DNA of 59,383 bases. Origin: Erysipelotrichaceae bacterium. GTDB lineage: Bacteria > Bacillota_I > Bacilli_A > Erysipelotrichales > Erysipelotrichaceae. Positions 6,082 through 13,787 of this stretch are shown here, in pieces. Made by a program: the position numbers and the translations under genes. Where the stretch lies: NCBI GenBank assembly GCA_017473335.1, contig JAFULN010000021.1, positions 1 through 59,383 of the forward strand, read 5' to 3'. Each line of letters begins with the position of its first letter. The stretch's first letter is position 1. The notes below the pieces were generated by a model. That model was not told where the DNA came from. It saw nothing but the letters and a program-made list of their open reading frames with translations, and ran no database searches.

Positions 6082-8581
6082 AGTCAATTGAAATTACTGT
6101 ATAATCCTGAGCTTCAACAGCTGATTTTAATACTTCATTGGATACTTCTGCATTCAGTGTTACAACTGCAGTTCCTGCTTCATGAGATACCACTGCAGAT
6201 TCAACACCTTCAATTTTTTCCAGTGTCTTTTTTACACGATTTTCACAGTGCATGCACATCATGCCTTCAATTTTCATTGTCTTTTCCATTGATTTCATCT
6301 CCTTCTCTTTTGATTTTCTCTTTGGTTTATCTTTAGATGCATTATACATCTTAAAGCCATTTAAACGCAATGCATTCGTTACAACGCAGAAACTGGATAA
6401 GCTCATAGCTGCAGCACCGAACATTGGATTCAGTTTAAGTCCAAAGGCAACAAATGCACCCGCAGCCAGTGGAATACCAATGCTGTTGTAGAAAAATGCC
6501 CAGAATAGATTCTCATGAATGTTTGTAAGAACTGCACGACTAAGTCTTAGTGCTGCCGGAACATCCATCAGTGTACTTCTCATCAAGACAACATCTGCAG
6601 CATCAATCGCTACATCTGTACCCGCACCAATCGCAATCCCAATATCTGCACGTGTTAAAGCAGGTGCATCATTGATGCCATCACCAACCATAATCACTTT
6701 GCCTTTATTTTTTAATCTGCGAATGACCGCTTCTTTTCCTGATGGCAGGACTCCTGCAATGACTTCATCAACACCTGCAATTTTACCAATTGCTTTAGCG
6801 GTCTTTTCATTATCTCCAGTCAGCATTACTACATGACATCCTAGATTTCTCATCTGTGCAATCGCTTCTTTTGAATCTGGCTTGATTGCATCAGCCACTG
6901 CAATGATTCCTTTTAGTTCACGATTCTGACAGAAAAACAGTGGTGTTTTCCCTTCATCTGCCAAAGCCTCAGCTTTCTTTCTCATCAAAGCAGACAATGA
7001 ACAATGTTTTTCAATAAAAAAAGCATTCCCTGCATAACATTTTACATTGTTGACTAGACCTTCCAAGCCATTTCCTGGAAGAGCTTTAAATTCATCTGCT
7101 GGATCACAGTTCAAATTCAGTTCAGTGACTTTTTTCATGATTGCTTTTGCCAGTGGATGTTCACTCTTGATTTCAAGTGCACCTGCCAGTTTCAAAAGTT
7201 CTGTTTCTGTAACCTCATCAGCACACACAAGATCTGTCACAATAGGTTCTCCAGAAGTAATCGTTCCTGTTTTATCCAGTGCAATCACATCAGCTTTTCC
7301 GGTTTCTTCTAATGAAACTGCAGTTTTAAACAGAATACCATGTTTGGCACCCATACCGCTTCCTACCATAATCGCAACTGGTGTTGCAAGACCTAGTGCA
7401 CATGGACAGCTAATCACAAGCACGGAAATGCCTCGTGCCAGTGCAAATCCGATGGTTTCTTTAAGAAGCAGCCAGATTACCGTTGTAACAAGCGCAATTG
7501 TAATCACTGCAGGCACAAACACACCAGATACTTTATCCGCAACTTTCGCAATTGGTGCTTTGGTTGCAGCCGCATCAGAAACCATCTGAATAATCTGAGA
7601 CAGTGTTGTATCTTCCCCTACACGTGTAGCCTCACATTCCAAATATCCTGACTGATTGATGGTGGCTGCAGAGACTGCATCGCCTTCTACCTTATCAACA
7701 GGAATACTTTCTCCAGTTAACGCAGATTCATTGACTGCACTATGGCCTTTTACAACCACTCCATCTACAGGAATGCTTTCGCCAGGCTTCACCACAAACA
7801 CATCGCCCTTTTTCACCTGTTCAATCGCAACTGTTGTTTCTTTCCCATTGACTAGAATCACAGCAGTCTTTGGCGCCAGTTTCATTAGTCCTTTCAATGC
7901 ATCTGTTGTCTTTCCTTTTGAGCGTGCTTCCAGCATCTTTCCAACTGTAATCAAAGCTAGTATCATTGCGGCTGATTCAAAATAAAATTCATGCATCCAT
8001 TCATGAATACCTGCTACATTCCCAATACGCTGTGCTTCACTCAGCATAAACAATGCATATGTACTATAGACAAACGAGGCCATAGATCCCATAGCTACTA
8101 AAGTATCCATATTGGGAGCTTTATGCAAAAGACCTTTAAATCCATTGATAAAGAACTTCTGATTGATGACCATCACAATCCCTGCCAGCAGCATCTGTAA
8201 AATACCTTGTGCAACATGATTGTGTTCAAAAAATGCAGGAACTGGCCAGTTCCACATCATATGACCCATTGAAAAATACATCAACACAGCCAAAAAGCCT
8301 AAAGACGCAATCAGTCTTCTTTTTAATACAGGTGTTTCTTTGTCTTCCAGTGCATCTTCATTTTGACTCTTTGTCTTTTCTGCACCTTTTATACTTGCAC
8401 CATAGCCTGCATCTTCAACTGCCTTAATAACTGCCTGTTCACTTGCAGTACCCTCTACACCCATTGAATGAGTTAATAGACTTACCGAACAGCTTGTGAC
8501 ACCTTCAACATTTGATACTGCCTTTTCTACACGAGCTGAGCAGGCTGCACAGCTCATTCCTGTTACATTATACTGTTTCAT
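6080..8581 (-). CDS. copA: Copper-exporting P1B-type ATPase with terminal metal-binding domains at both ends
   Basis: Cu(I) efflux ATPase of 833 aa in the cytoplasmic membrane. An N-terminal HMA domain has GMSCAAC at residues 8-14. Transmembrane helices follow, then the actuator motif TGES, the ion-binding CPC in ISCPCALGLATP, the phosphorylation loop DKTGT, TGDN, GDGINDAPAL and the last membrane pair. Unusually, a second HMA domain with GMMCMHC closes the protein. An AAGGAG site (6299-6304) lies nine bases before an in-frame ATG at 6289; from there the tail is exactly 69 aa, the size of a free CopZ chaperone. It lies seven bases after csoR, in one operon. Confidence 0.95.
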   Translation of the reverse strand: MKQYNVTGMSCAACSARVEKAVSNVEGVTSCSVSLLTHSMGVEGTASEQAVIKAVEDAGYGASIKGAEKTKSQNEDALEDKETPVLKRRLIASLGFLAVLMYFSMGHMMWNWPVPAFFEHNHVAQGILQMLLAGIVMVINQKFFINGFKGLLHKAPNMDTLVAMGSMASFVYSTYALFMLSEAQRIGNVAGIHEWMHEFYFESAAMILALITVGKMLEARSKGKTTDALKGLMKLAPKTAVILVNGKETTVAIEQVKKGDVFVVKPGESIPVDGVVVKGHSAVNESALTGESIPVDKVEGDAVSAATINQSGYLECEATRVGEDTTLSQIIQMVSDAAATKAPIAKVADKVSGVFVPAVITIALVTTVIWLLLKETIGFALARGISVLVISCPCALGLATPVAIMVGSGMGAKHGILFKTAVSLEETGKADVIALDKTGTITSGEPIVTDLVCADEVTETELLKLAGALEIKSEHPLAKAIMKKVTELNLNCDPADEFKALPGNGLEGLVNNVKCYAGNAFFIEKHCSLSALMRKKAEALADEGKTPLFFCQNRELKGIIAVADAIKPDSKEAIAQMRNLGCHVVMLTGDNEKTAKAIGKIAGVDEVIAGVLPSGKEAVIRRLKNKGKVIMVGDGINDAPALTRADIGIAIGAGTDVAIDAADVVLMRSTLMDVPAALRLSRAVLTNIHENLFWAFFYNSIGIPLAAGAFVAFGLKLNPMFGAAAMSLSSFCVVTNALRLNGFKMYNASKDKPKRKSKEKEMKSMEKTMKIEGMMCMHCENRVKKTLEKIEGVESAVVSHEAGTAVVTLNAEVSNEVLKSAVEAQDYTVISID

Positions 8582-8588
8582 ATTGACC

Positions 8589-8879
8589 TCATTTCATCAG
8601 TTTTTGAAGAAGCTTTGTCAATTCATCGACTACCTCTTCATTCCCTTCTTTGATATCTCGTATCACACAATGATGTAGATGATGATTCAATAGTTCTCGA
8701 TTAAACGCATTCATTGCAGCGCTCACTGCAGATGACTGAGTTAAAATATCAGGACAATAAGCATCATTCTCCACCATATTTTTTATTCCTCGAATCTGAC
8801 CCTCAATGCGATTCAAACGATGAATCAGATCCTTTAATTCTTCTTCACTTCTTTGTGTTGTCTTACAGCACTCCATCAT
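8589..8879 (-). CDS. csoR: Copper-sensing repressor CsoR
   Basis: A 96-aa all-helical CsoR/RcnR family repressor. The copper-binding triad is intact: Cys42 (in YCPDIL), His67 and Cys71 (in HHLHHC), with the same 25- and 4-residue spacing as Bacillus CsoR. Copper binding releases the operator and induces export. It is the first gene of the csoR-copA operon. The promoter upstream carries a perfect match to a CsoR-type palindrome. An extra CC pair lies at residues 4-5. Confidence 0.93.
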   Translation of the reverse strand: MMECCKTTQRSEEELKDLIHRLNRIEGQIRGIKNMVENDAYCPDILTQSSAVSAAMNAFNRELLNHHLHHCVIRDIKEGNEEVVDELTKLLQKLMK

Positions 8880-8899
8880 GCCACCTCATTTCCAAACAC

Positions 8900-8928
8900 A
8901 TTATATACCCCTTGGGGGTATATATCAA
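8900..8928 (-). promoter_or_regulatory. csoR-copA promoter with CsoR operator
   Basis: Minus-strand -35 TTGATA (8923-8928) and -10 TATAAT (8900-8905) are spaced by 17 bases. The spacer is filled by a GC-cored palindrome (8903-8923) with arms ATATACCCC and GGGGTATAT, the CsoR operator type. Repressor bound there would block the promoter directly. Confidence 0.9.
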
Positions 8929-9036
8929 TATAAATGCACAATTGTCTGTAACACTTGTTAAATAACAACTCATTCGGTAATAAAAAATTATTATACCTGT
9001 TTTTTTCAATAAATTATGCGCTCACTAAACTAAAAA

Positions 9037-9067
9037 AACACATATGAACAAGCAGTCCATATGTGTT
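9037..9067 (-). terminator. Terminator-like hairpin, left copy of a duplicated element
   Basis: A 10-bp stem AACACATATG/CATATGTGTT is followed by a T-run on the minus strand. No minus-strand gene feeds into it. The same stem and similar flanks recur at 12719-12748, where it terminates the SIS-domain gene. The rest of 8929-9230 shows nothing else recognisable. Confidence 0.7.
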
Positions 9068-9269
9068 CTAATCTTCTAAAATTCTTGTATCGTATCTATT
9101 AATCGTTCTCAAATAACATGTTTATATTCTTCATAGTTTCATTAAGGCAAATAAATATTTATCTATTTTGTCAAGTCGAGTAATCCTCTACCTTCCATTT
9201 CTTGATTTCTAATATAGCTCGGTTGATAATATGATTATCCGAAAGCATACTGAAATCGGAGGTGGTATC

Positions 9270-10022
9270 ATGTCTAATATTGACAAAACTGAATTTGGTT
9301 CATTTTTATATGAACTAAGAAAAGGAAAAGGATTAACTCAAAAAGAATTGGCTGAAAAACTGCTTGTTTCATCAAAAGCAATCAGTAAATGGGAGACTGG
9401 AGCAAATATGCCAGATGTTTCTTTGCTTATTCCTCTAGCAGACATCCTTGATGTAACAGTTACAGAACTGCTTCAATGTAAAAAAAGCATTCAACAGGAA
9501 TTGAATACTGAAGATGTTGAAACGCTTGTTAAACAAGCAATAACGCTAAAAGAAACGGAAACACAAACCAACAGATCAACTAAAAGAAAGAGAATTCTTT
9601 TTTTCATCATTTGTTTGCTCATTTCAATCGCAGAAACAGTTTTAATGTTCCTTGTAGATGACAATTCGCTTCAACTCTATTTATTCCTTCCACTCATCAT
9701 TGCATCATTTGTGTTTAGCAGCTATTTTACTTTTATCGTTCGCGATCATCTTCCAGCATATTATGATGAGAACCATATTAATTTCTATTCAGATGGATTT
9801 TTCCGTATGAACATGCCTGGAATTCACTTTAACAATAGCAACTGGCCTCATATTTCAAATTATTTAAGAATCTGGTCATGTATCCTTTTACTCTTAACTC
9901 CTGTTCTTGTCTTTCTTTTCAACATGGTGATTCCTATTGAATTCAGTGGTTATCTTATCTCTTTTCTTTTGCTAGGAACTTTACTGATTCCTGCCTATCT
10001 TATCGGAAAGAAATATGAATAG
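9270..10022 (+). CDS. XRE-family regulator with C-terminal membrane helices
   Basis: The start is the ATG at 9270, with GGAGGTGG upstream, giving 250 aa. Residues about 8-62 are a Cro/C1-type helix-turn-helix (LRKGKGLTQKELAEKL, SSKAISKWETGANMPD). A charged linker and four hydrophobic helices follow, then a short lysine-rich tail. It is probably a membrane-tethered regulator that senses an envelope or cell-surface signal. It is the only plus-strand gene of the cassette, and converges on a second XRE-membrane gene with which it shares a terminator. Confidence 0.85.
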   Translation: MSNIDKTEFGSFLYELRKGKGLTQKELAEKLLVSSKAISKWETGANMPDVSLLIPLADILDVTVTELLQCKKSIQQELNTEDVETLVKQAITLKETETQTNRSTKRKRILFFIICLLISIAETVLMFLVDDNSLQLYLFLPLIIASFVFSSYFTFIVRDHLPAYYDENHINFYSDGFFRMNMPGIHFNNSNWPHISNYLRIWSCILLLLTPVLVFLFNMVIPIEFSGYLISFLLLGTLLIPAYLIGKKYE

Positions 10023-10058
10023 CTTTGATCACACGATCAATAGACCCTCTATTTCAAA

Positions 10059-10091
10059 AACACTGGCTCATCACAAGGATGAGCCAGTGTT
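10059..10091. terminator. Bidirectional terminator between two XRE genes
   Basis: A perfect 14-bp stem, AACACTGGCTCATC (10059-10072) with GATGAGCCAGTGTT (10078-10091), has A-rich sequence on the left and T-rich sequence on the right. It serves both convergent genes, and the minus-strand gene's stop lies within it. Confidence 0.85.
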
Positions 10092-10595
10092 ATTTTTACG
10101 ATTTATGATGAGTCCAGCAATCGAACCAATGAAAAGCAGAGGTGAAACCCTCACAAAAATCCATTCGAATGCATGAAATGCAACTCCAACCACTGCCCTT
10201 TCTGGATCACTATAATCCCAATCGAGATAAGGACTGTCAAATCGTGCCAGCAGAATAAAAACAAAAACAATGATTGTACATAAGAGGATGAAGAACAATT
10301 GCAGTTTTTTTCTTTTTGCCTCGCGATTCATCGCAAGCTGCAAATTAATGATTTCTAATTTTTCTGATATCACCTTTAGTTCGTTTTCACGCACCTCTGT
10401 CACTGATTCTCCAAGCAAAACACTAACCGAGGTTTCCAGCACCTCAGACAATGAAAGCAGCATAGCTGAATCAGGAACAGAAAGTCCTTGTTCCCACTTT
10501 GAAATGGTTTGACGAACAACATTTAATTTTATCGCAAGTTCTTCTTGAGACAGTCCTTTTGATTTTCGAATTGCCCTTATATTTTCATTTAGCAT
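10071..10595 (-). CDS. Second XRE-family regulator with membrane helices
   Basis: A 174-aa protein. Residues 1-60 are a Cro/C1-type helix-turn-helix (IRAIRKSKGLSQEELAIKL, VVRQTISKWEQG). A helical linker follows, then two hydrophobic segments (LQLFFILLCTIIVFVFILLA and a second near the C-terminus). An AAAGGAGGAG ribosome site precedes the ATG. A 13-base palindrome with ACACT/AGTGT arms lies 25 bases before the start and overlaps a TATACA-like -10, which suggests autoregulation. It is the regulator nearest the four membrane or secreted genes on the same strand. Confidence 0.85.
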   Translation of the reverse strand: MLNENIRAIRKSKGLSQEELAIKLNVVRQTISKWEQGLSVPDSAMLLSLSEVLETSVSVLLGESVTEVRENELKVISEKLEIINLQLAMNREAKRKKLQLFFILLCTIIVFVFILLARFDSPYLDWDYSDPERAVVGVAFHAFEWIFVRVSPLLFIGSIAGLIINRKNNTGSSL

Positions 10596-10619
10596 TTTGG
10601 AGCTCCTCCTTTTCTTTAG

Positions 10620-10632
10620 ACACTTTTAGTGT
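10620..10632 (-). promoter_or_regulatory. Probable operator/promoter of the second XRE gene
   Basis: The palindrome ACACT-TTT-AGTGT lies just upstream of the ribosome site and overlaps a minus-strand TATACA. Short dyads at this position are typical Cro/C1 operators. Nothing else is recognisable in 10633-10805. Confidence 0.5.
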
Positions 10633-10805
10633 ATAAGAAAAGCTGCGTTGCGAAAAGCAATGAGTGATAACATTTTCATTCGAGTTCTCCTTTCAAATTT
10701 TCAGCTTTCTCAAAAATACTTACTATAGTTTTTATTACCTCACTAGGCAAGTAAATATCATTATCAAGTTTAACTCTTTAAATTGACGATAATTCTCACA
10801 CATAG

Positions 10806-11138
10806 CTAAAACTTTACCTTTCTCATTTTACAACCAAGTTCTAAAATCAACGCACCTAACATCATGCATATCACTGAACCGTAAACTATATCTACAGTCA
10901 ATCGTTTCCACCCTGTTATGAAATGCCAAAAACACTCACACAAAATGGCTGCAGCAAGACACAATATGACAAAACTCCATCTAATTGATGAAATCATATA
11001 TTTTTTCCTAAAAAAACATTGAATGATCATTCCTGCCAAAATGCATGAATAAACAATAAGGGTTAATATTGGATTGGTCCACTTCCATAATGCAGTAAAC
11101 AGTCCTATTTCAAACAGTTCAAAGATTCCCATAGACAC
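10806..11138 (-). CDS. Small polytopic membrane protein, unknown
   Basis: A 110-aa protein with about four hydrophobic helices joined by short loops and a basic C-terminus (CKMRKVKF). No motif indicates a function. It is the last of four consecutive minus-strand genes with gaps of 14-16 bases, so they probably form one operon with the secreted protein upstream. The regulators next to it suggest a shared, regulated role at the membrane. Confidence 0.7.
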   Translation of the reverse strand: MSMGIFELFEIGLFTALWKWTNPILTLIVYSCILAGMIIQCFFRKKYMISSIRWSFVILCLAAAILCECFWHFITGWKRLTVDIVYGSVICMMLGALILELGCKMRKVKF

Positions 11139-11152
11139 CTCTTTCTATTGAA

Positions 11153-11920
11153 TCACTTTATGAAAGCATCAATTTTTGTTTCTTCAAACAAAATATCATT
11201 TGGAATTTCAGCAGTAATAAACCAGCCTGCCATTGCAGTGTCAACAGTTTCGGCATTCGTGGTTTCCTTCACTTCAAAATGAATTGTATCCTCTTCAACA
11301 TAAACATCGGAAACTGCAAAACGATGTGTACAGTTGTTCGCACTAACGTAAATTAATCCTAACGATCGACCATCAAAAAAATCTTCATCAATTTCTTCAA
11401 TGATTTCTTCAAACGAGGACACTTCATCCCATGACTGATTCATTGACAAAATATTCTCATAAGTTTGTTTAAAGTTGTTTAGTTCATCCAGTGATGAAAA
11501 GAGGAAAACAGGTAAATGAAGTTTGCTGCTTTCAATATACTTATCAGAATTAAGTGAAGCAGCATAAAAATGGCTATCATCAGTCCAATTTGCAAAGGAC
11601 ATATTGAAGTTAATTTTTGAAAAATAATAGGTTTCACTGACAAGCATCTTTTCCCAGAATCCCCGACTTACTTCTTGGCCAAGGATGTATCCTCTATATG
11701 ATGTTACTCCATAGTCTGAAGTGTCTGGTGTAAAGTTCCCCTCAATATCAAAGGAGTATCCAAGTCCAGCATACTTTCCTGAACCGCCATCCTGCATTGG
11801 CTCAACACAAATACTGAACAGAGATTTGTGATAACTATGTACTAGAGCAAAGTCAATAACACCAGCTACAAACCAAAGAAAAATAACCGCTAGCACAATA
11901 GCTATGTATTTCTTTTTCAT
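11153..11920 (-). CDS. Membrane-anchored extracytoplasmic protein, unknown
   Basis: A 255-aa protein with an N-terminal signal anchor (KKKYIAIVLAVIFLWFVAGVIDFAL) and no other membrane span. The outside part begins with a block that includes GGSGKYAGLGYSFDIEGNF, which I have seen in small secreted proteins of unknown function in Bacillota. A strongly acidic stretch (FEEIIEEIDEDFFDG) lies in the middle. It is flanked by small membrane proteins in the same operon, so a complex at the membrane is possible. No function is assigned. Confidence 0.75.
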   Translation of the reverse strand: MKKKYIAIVLAVIFLWFVAGVIDFALVHSYHKSLFSICVEPMQDGGSGKYAGLGYSFDIEGNFTPDTSDYGVTSYRGYILGQEVSRGFWEKMLVSETYYFSKINFNMSFANWTDDSHFYAASLNSDKYIESSKLHLPVFLFSSLDELNNFKQTYENILSMNQSWDEVSSFEEIIEEIDEDFFDGRSLGLIYVSANNCTHRFAVSDVYVEEDTIHFEVKETTNAETVDTAMAGWFITAEIPNDILFEETKIDAFIK

Positions 11921-11934
11921 GCTGCACCTCCTAG

Positions 11935-12153
11935 CTATTTCTTTTCTTTTACAAAGAAGGATACACCAAACAATGACACCATAACGATAGCATAAATCTT
12001 ATAGCACAAGCGCCACTCTTCAGCACCAAAAGCGAAATCTCCAATATAAATGGTTCTGCCCAGAGTAGGACAAGCCAGTGCACAGAACACGAATACAACT
12101 GCTACAACGAACATAGCCAAGCTGATAAGTCTGAGTTTAGTTTTTGTTTTCAT
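11935..12153 (-). CDS. Small two-helix membrane protein, unknown
   Basis: A 72-aa protein with a basic N-terminus (MKTKTKLRLIS), two hydrophobic helices separated by a polar loop containing GAEEWRLCYK, and a KEKK tail. It sits between two other membrane-protein genes with gaps under 20 bases. No function can be assigned. Confidence 0.65.
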   Translation of the reverse strand: MKTKTKLRLISLAMFVVAVVFVFCALACPTLGRTIYIGDFAFGAEEWRLCYKIYAIVMVSLFGVSFFVKEKK

Positions 12154-12169
12154 AAAGGTACCTCTTATC

Positions 12170-12532
12170 TTATTGAATCTTTCTTATCGCAAACAAATCA
12201 GTGAGGATGGATGCCAAAGAGAAGCAGACAAATACGACTGTCCATATCATCCAAAGGTTATTTGTCCTGCCACCGCCCGCATCAAGTCCGGTGGTCTGAA
12301 AAATCACACCTGTTGCAAAACCCGCACTATAGGCTAAAGCCGTAAAAATAGGCGTTTGTCTTCCTTTGAAAATCAAAGAAATACAGATTATTATCAAACC
12401 GCATATAAAAAGTACCAGCGGCCATCCCTGCATGCCATGCAAATCAAAAAATACATATCGAGTTGATACATAACCAACACATAAAATCATTATGGAGAGT
12501 AAGTGAAGAATAAGATTTTTCTTGTTTTTCAT
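12170..12532 (-). CDS. Small polytopic membrane protein, unknown
   Basis: The start is taken at the ATG at 12532 because a GGGAGG site precedes it; this gives 120 aa. About four hydrophobic helices are visible, with a glycine-rich loop GLDAGGGRTNN between the third and fourth. It is the first gene of the four-gene unit. A small hairpin followed by five T lies at 12553-12569, directly upstream, and could act as an attenuator. Confidence 0.65.
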   Translation of the reverse strand: MKNKKNLILHLLSIMILCVGYVSTRYVFFDLHGMQGWPLVLFICGLIIICISLIFKGRQTPIFTALAYSAGFATGVIFQTTGLDAGGGRTNNLWMIWTVVFVCFSLASILTDLFAIRKIQ

Positions 12533-12552
12533 GCCTATACCTCCCATTAAGC

Positions 12553-12595
12553 AAAAACCGGCGAACCGGCTACTTTATGCGCCAATTTACCGGTA
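12553..12595 (-). promoter_or_regulatory. Possible attenuator upstream of the membrane-protein operon
   Basis: On the minus strand an ACCGG segment (near 12590) can pair with the first CCGGT, or the CCGG-TTCG-CCGG hairpin (12558-12569) can form and is followed by TTTTT. Two exclusive pairings next to a T-run resemble a transcription attenuator, but the terminator stem is only four base pairs. Confidence 0.3.
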
Positions 12596-12718
12596 AGTTA
12601 CTTTTATATTACATGAATCAACACAAAAGTACAATTCATAGTAAGAAATCTAACTATAATCCAACTCAATATCTGTAATCAACATGTTTCCATTTATTAT
12701 ACATCCTGTCCAAAATAA

Positions 12719-12748
12719 AACACATATGAACAAGCTGCCATATGTGTT
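12719..12748 (-). terminator. Terminator of the SIS-domain gene, right copy of a duplicated element
   Basis: The 10-bp stem AACACATATG/CATATGTGTT is followed on the minus strand by TTTTATTTT. The stem, loop start (AACAAGC) and about 40 bases on the gene side resemble the copy at 9037. Confidence 0.75.
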
Positions 12749-12804
12749 TGGGTATTCTAAATTTCTTTTGATGTATCTAATAATCAAAACTTCTATAATT
12801 CTTT

Positions 12805-13554
12805 TTAGAGATTTCTCATACGATAGAAATACTTGTCAATAATCGCAAAATTATGTTCACCAATCTTCGGATTATTAACACGCAGTGATCCATTGTAATA
12901 AACGTCAGGAATGAAACCATCTTTTACACACATATCTACCGCTTCAGCCAAAATCGCATTGATTAAAAACAGGAATGGAATAGAAGAAGTAGCCCCTACT
13001 TTCATTGGCATACCTTCTATTTCAACTGCTGCATCACCAATTGGTGAACAGTTTGAAATGACGACATCCCCAAAATCTTTCAAGTGTTTACCTGAGCTGT
13101 GACGTGGTTTTAATGTTTCTGAGTATTCTGGATTGCTGAGTACAATGACAGGATACCCTCTTTCCTGGCACACCTTTGCAAATTCCAATGTTACAGCATT
13201 ATTTCCAGAATTAGAAATGCAGATGACAACATCATTTTTCTGTAAACGTGTGTAATCCACAATCTTTTCTGCATATCCTTCCATTTTTTCAAGGAATCCA
13301 GATTTGTAAATTTGAGTGTTGCCTGTTACAGCTTCTTCTAACACGGCTTGTACATTCCCCAGAGTAGCTGAACGATAGAATACTTCGTCTGCTACCAAAT
13401 GTGAATGTCCGCACCCAAAGACGCGAATGATTCCATCATTTTTTGTGCATTCTGCAAGAATACGAGCTGCTTTTTCAATGTTTTCTGCCTGAGTTTCTTC
13501 TATTTTTCTCAGTGCTTCCATCTCTACTTCAAGATACTTTTGCCATACTTTCAT
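12805..13554 (-). CDS. SIS-domain protein (sugar-phosphate isomerase-like)
   Basis: The start is the ATG at 13554, with AGAGGTG upstream, giving 249 aa. The sugar-isomerase fold is evident: RVFGCGHSHLVADEVFYRSA near the N-terminus, then VVICISNSGNNAVTLEFAKV, the Ser/Thr-rich sugar-phosphate loop, followed by VIVLSNPEYSETL. The family binds phosphosugars such as amino-sugar phosphates. No kinase, transporter or regulator domain is attached. A TATAAT (13585-13590) precedes the gene. The substrate is not evident from the context. Confidence 0.85.
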   Translation of the reverse strand: MKVWQKYLEVEMEALRKIEETQAENIEKAARILAECTKNDGIIRVFGCGHSHLVADEVFYRSATLGNVQAVLEEAVTGNTQIYKSGFLEKMEGYAEKIVDYTRLQKNDVVICISNSGNNAVTLEFAKVCQERGYPVIVLSNPEYSETLKPRHSSGKHLKDFGDVVISNCSPIGDAAVEIEGMPMKVGATSSIPFLFLINAILAEAVDMCVKDGFIPDVYYNGSLRVNNPKIGEHNFAIIDKYFYRMRNL

Positions 13555-13787
13555 GTTGTCACCTCTTATCTCTTTATATTTCATATTATAACAATTTAAC
13601 AATTATAAATCAGTACTATATCATTTATTTCTTCACATGTTTTCTTTTTCTTGTAGGCCTTCTCACCTCTGTTAAACAATTACTCATCCGGTAATGATGC
13701 TTTGTTATACTCTGCTTTTTACTTGGATTGTTCTTCAACAAACATTATTTACAATTCGTTCTATATATTATCTCAAAATCACTATTC

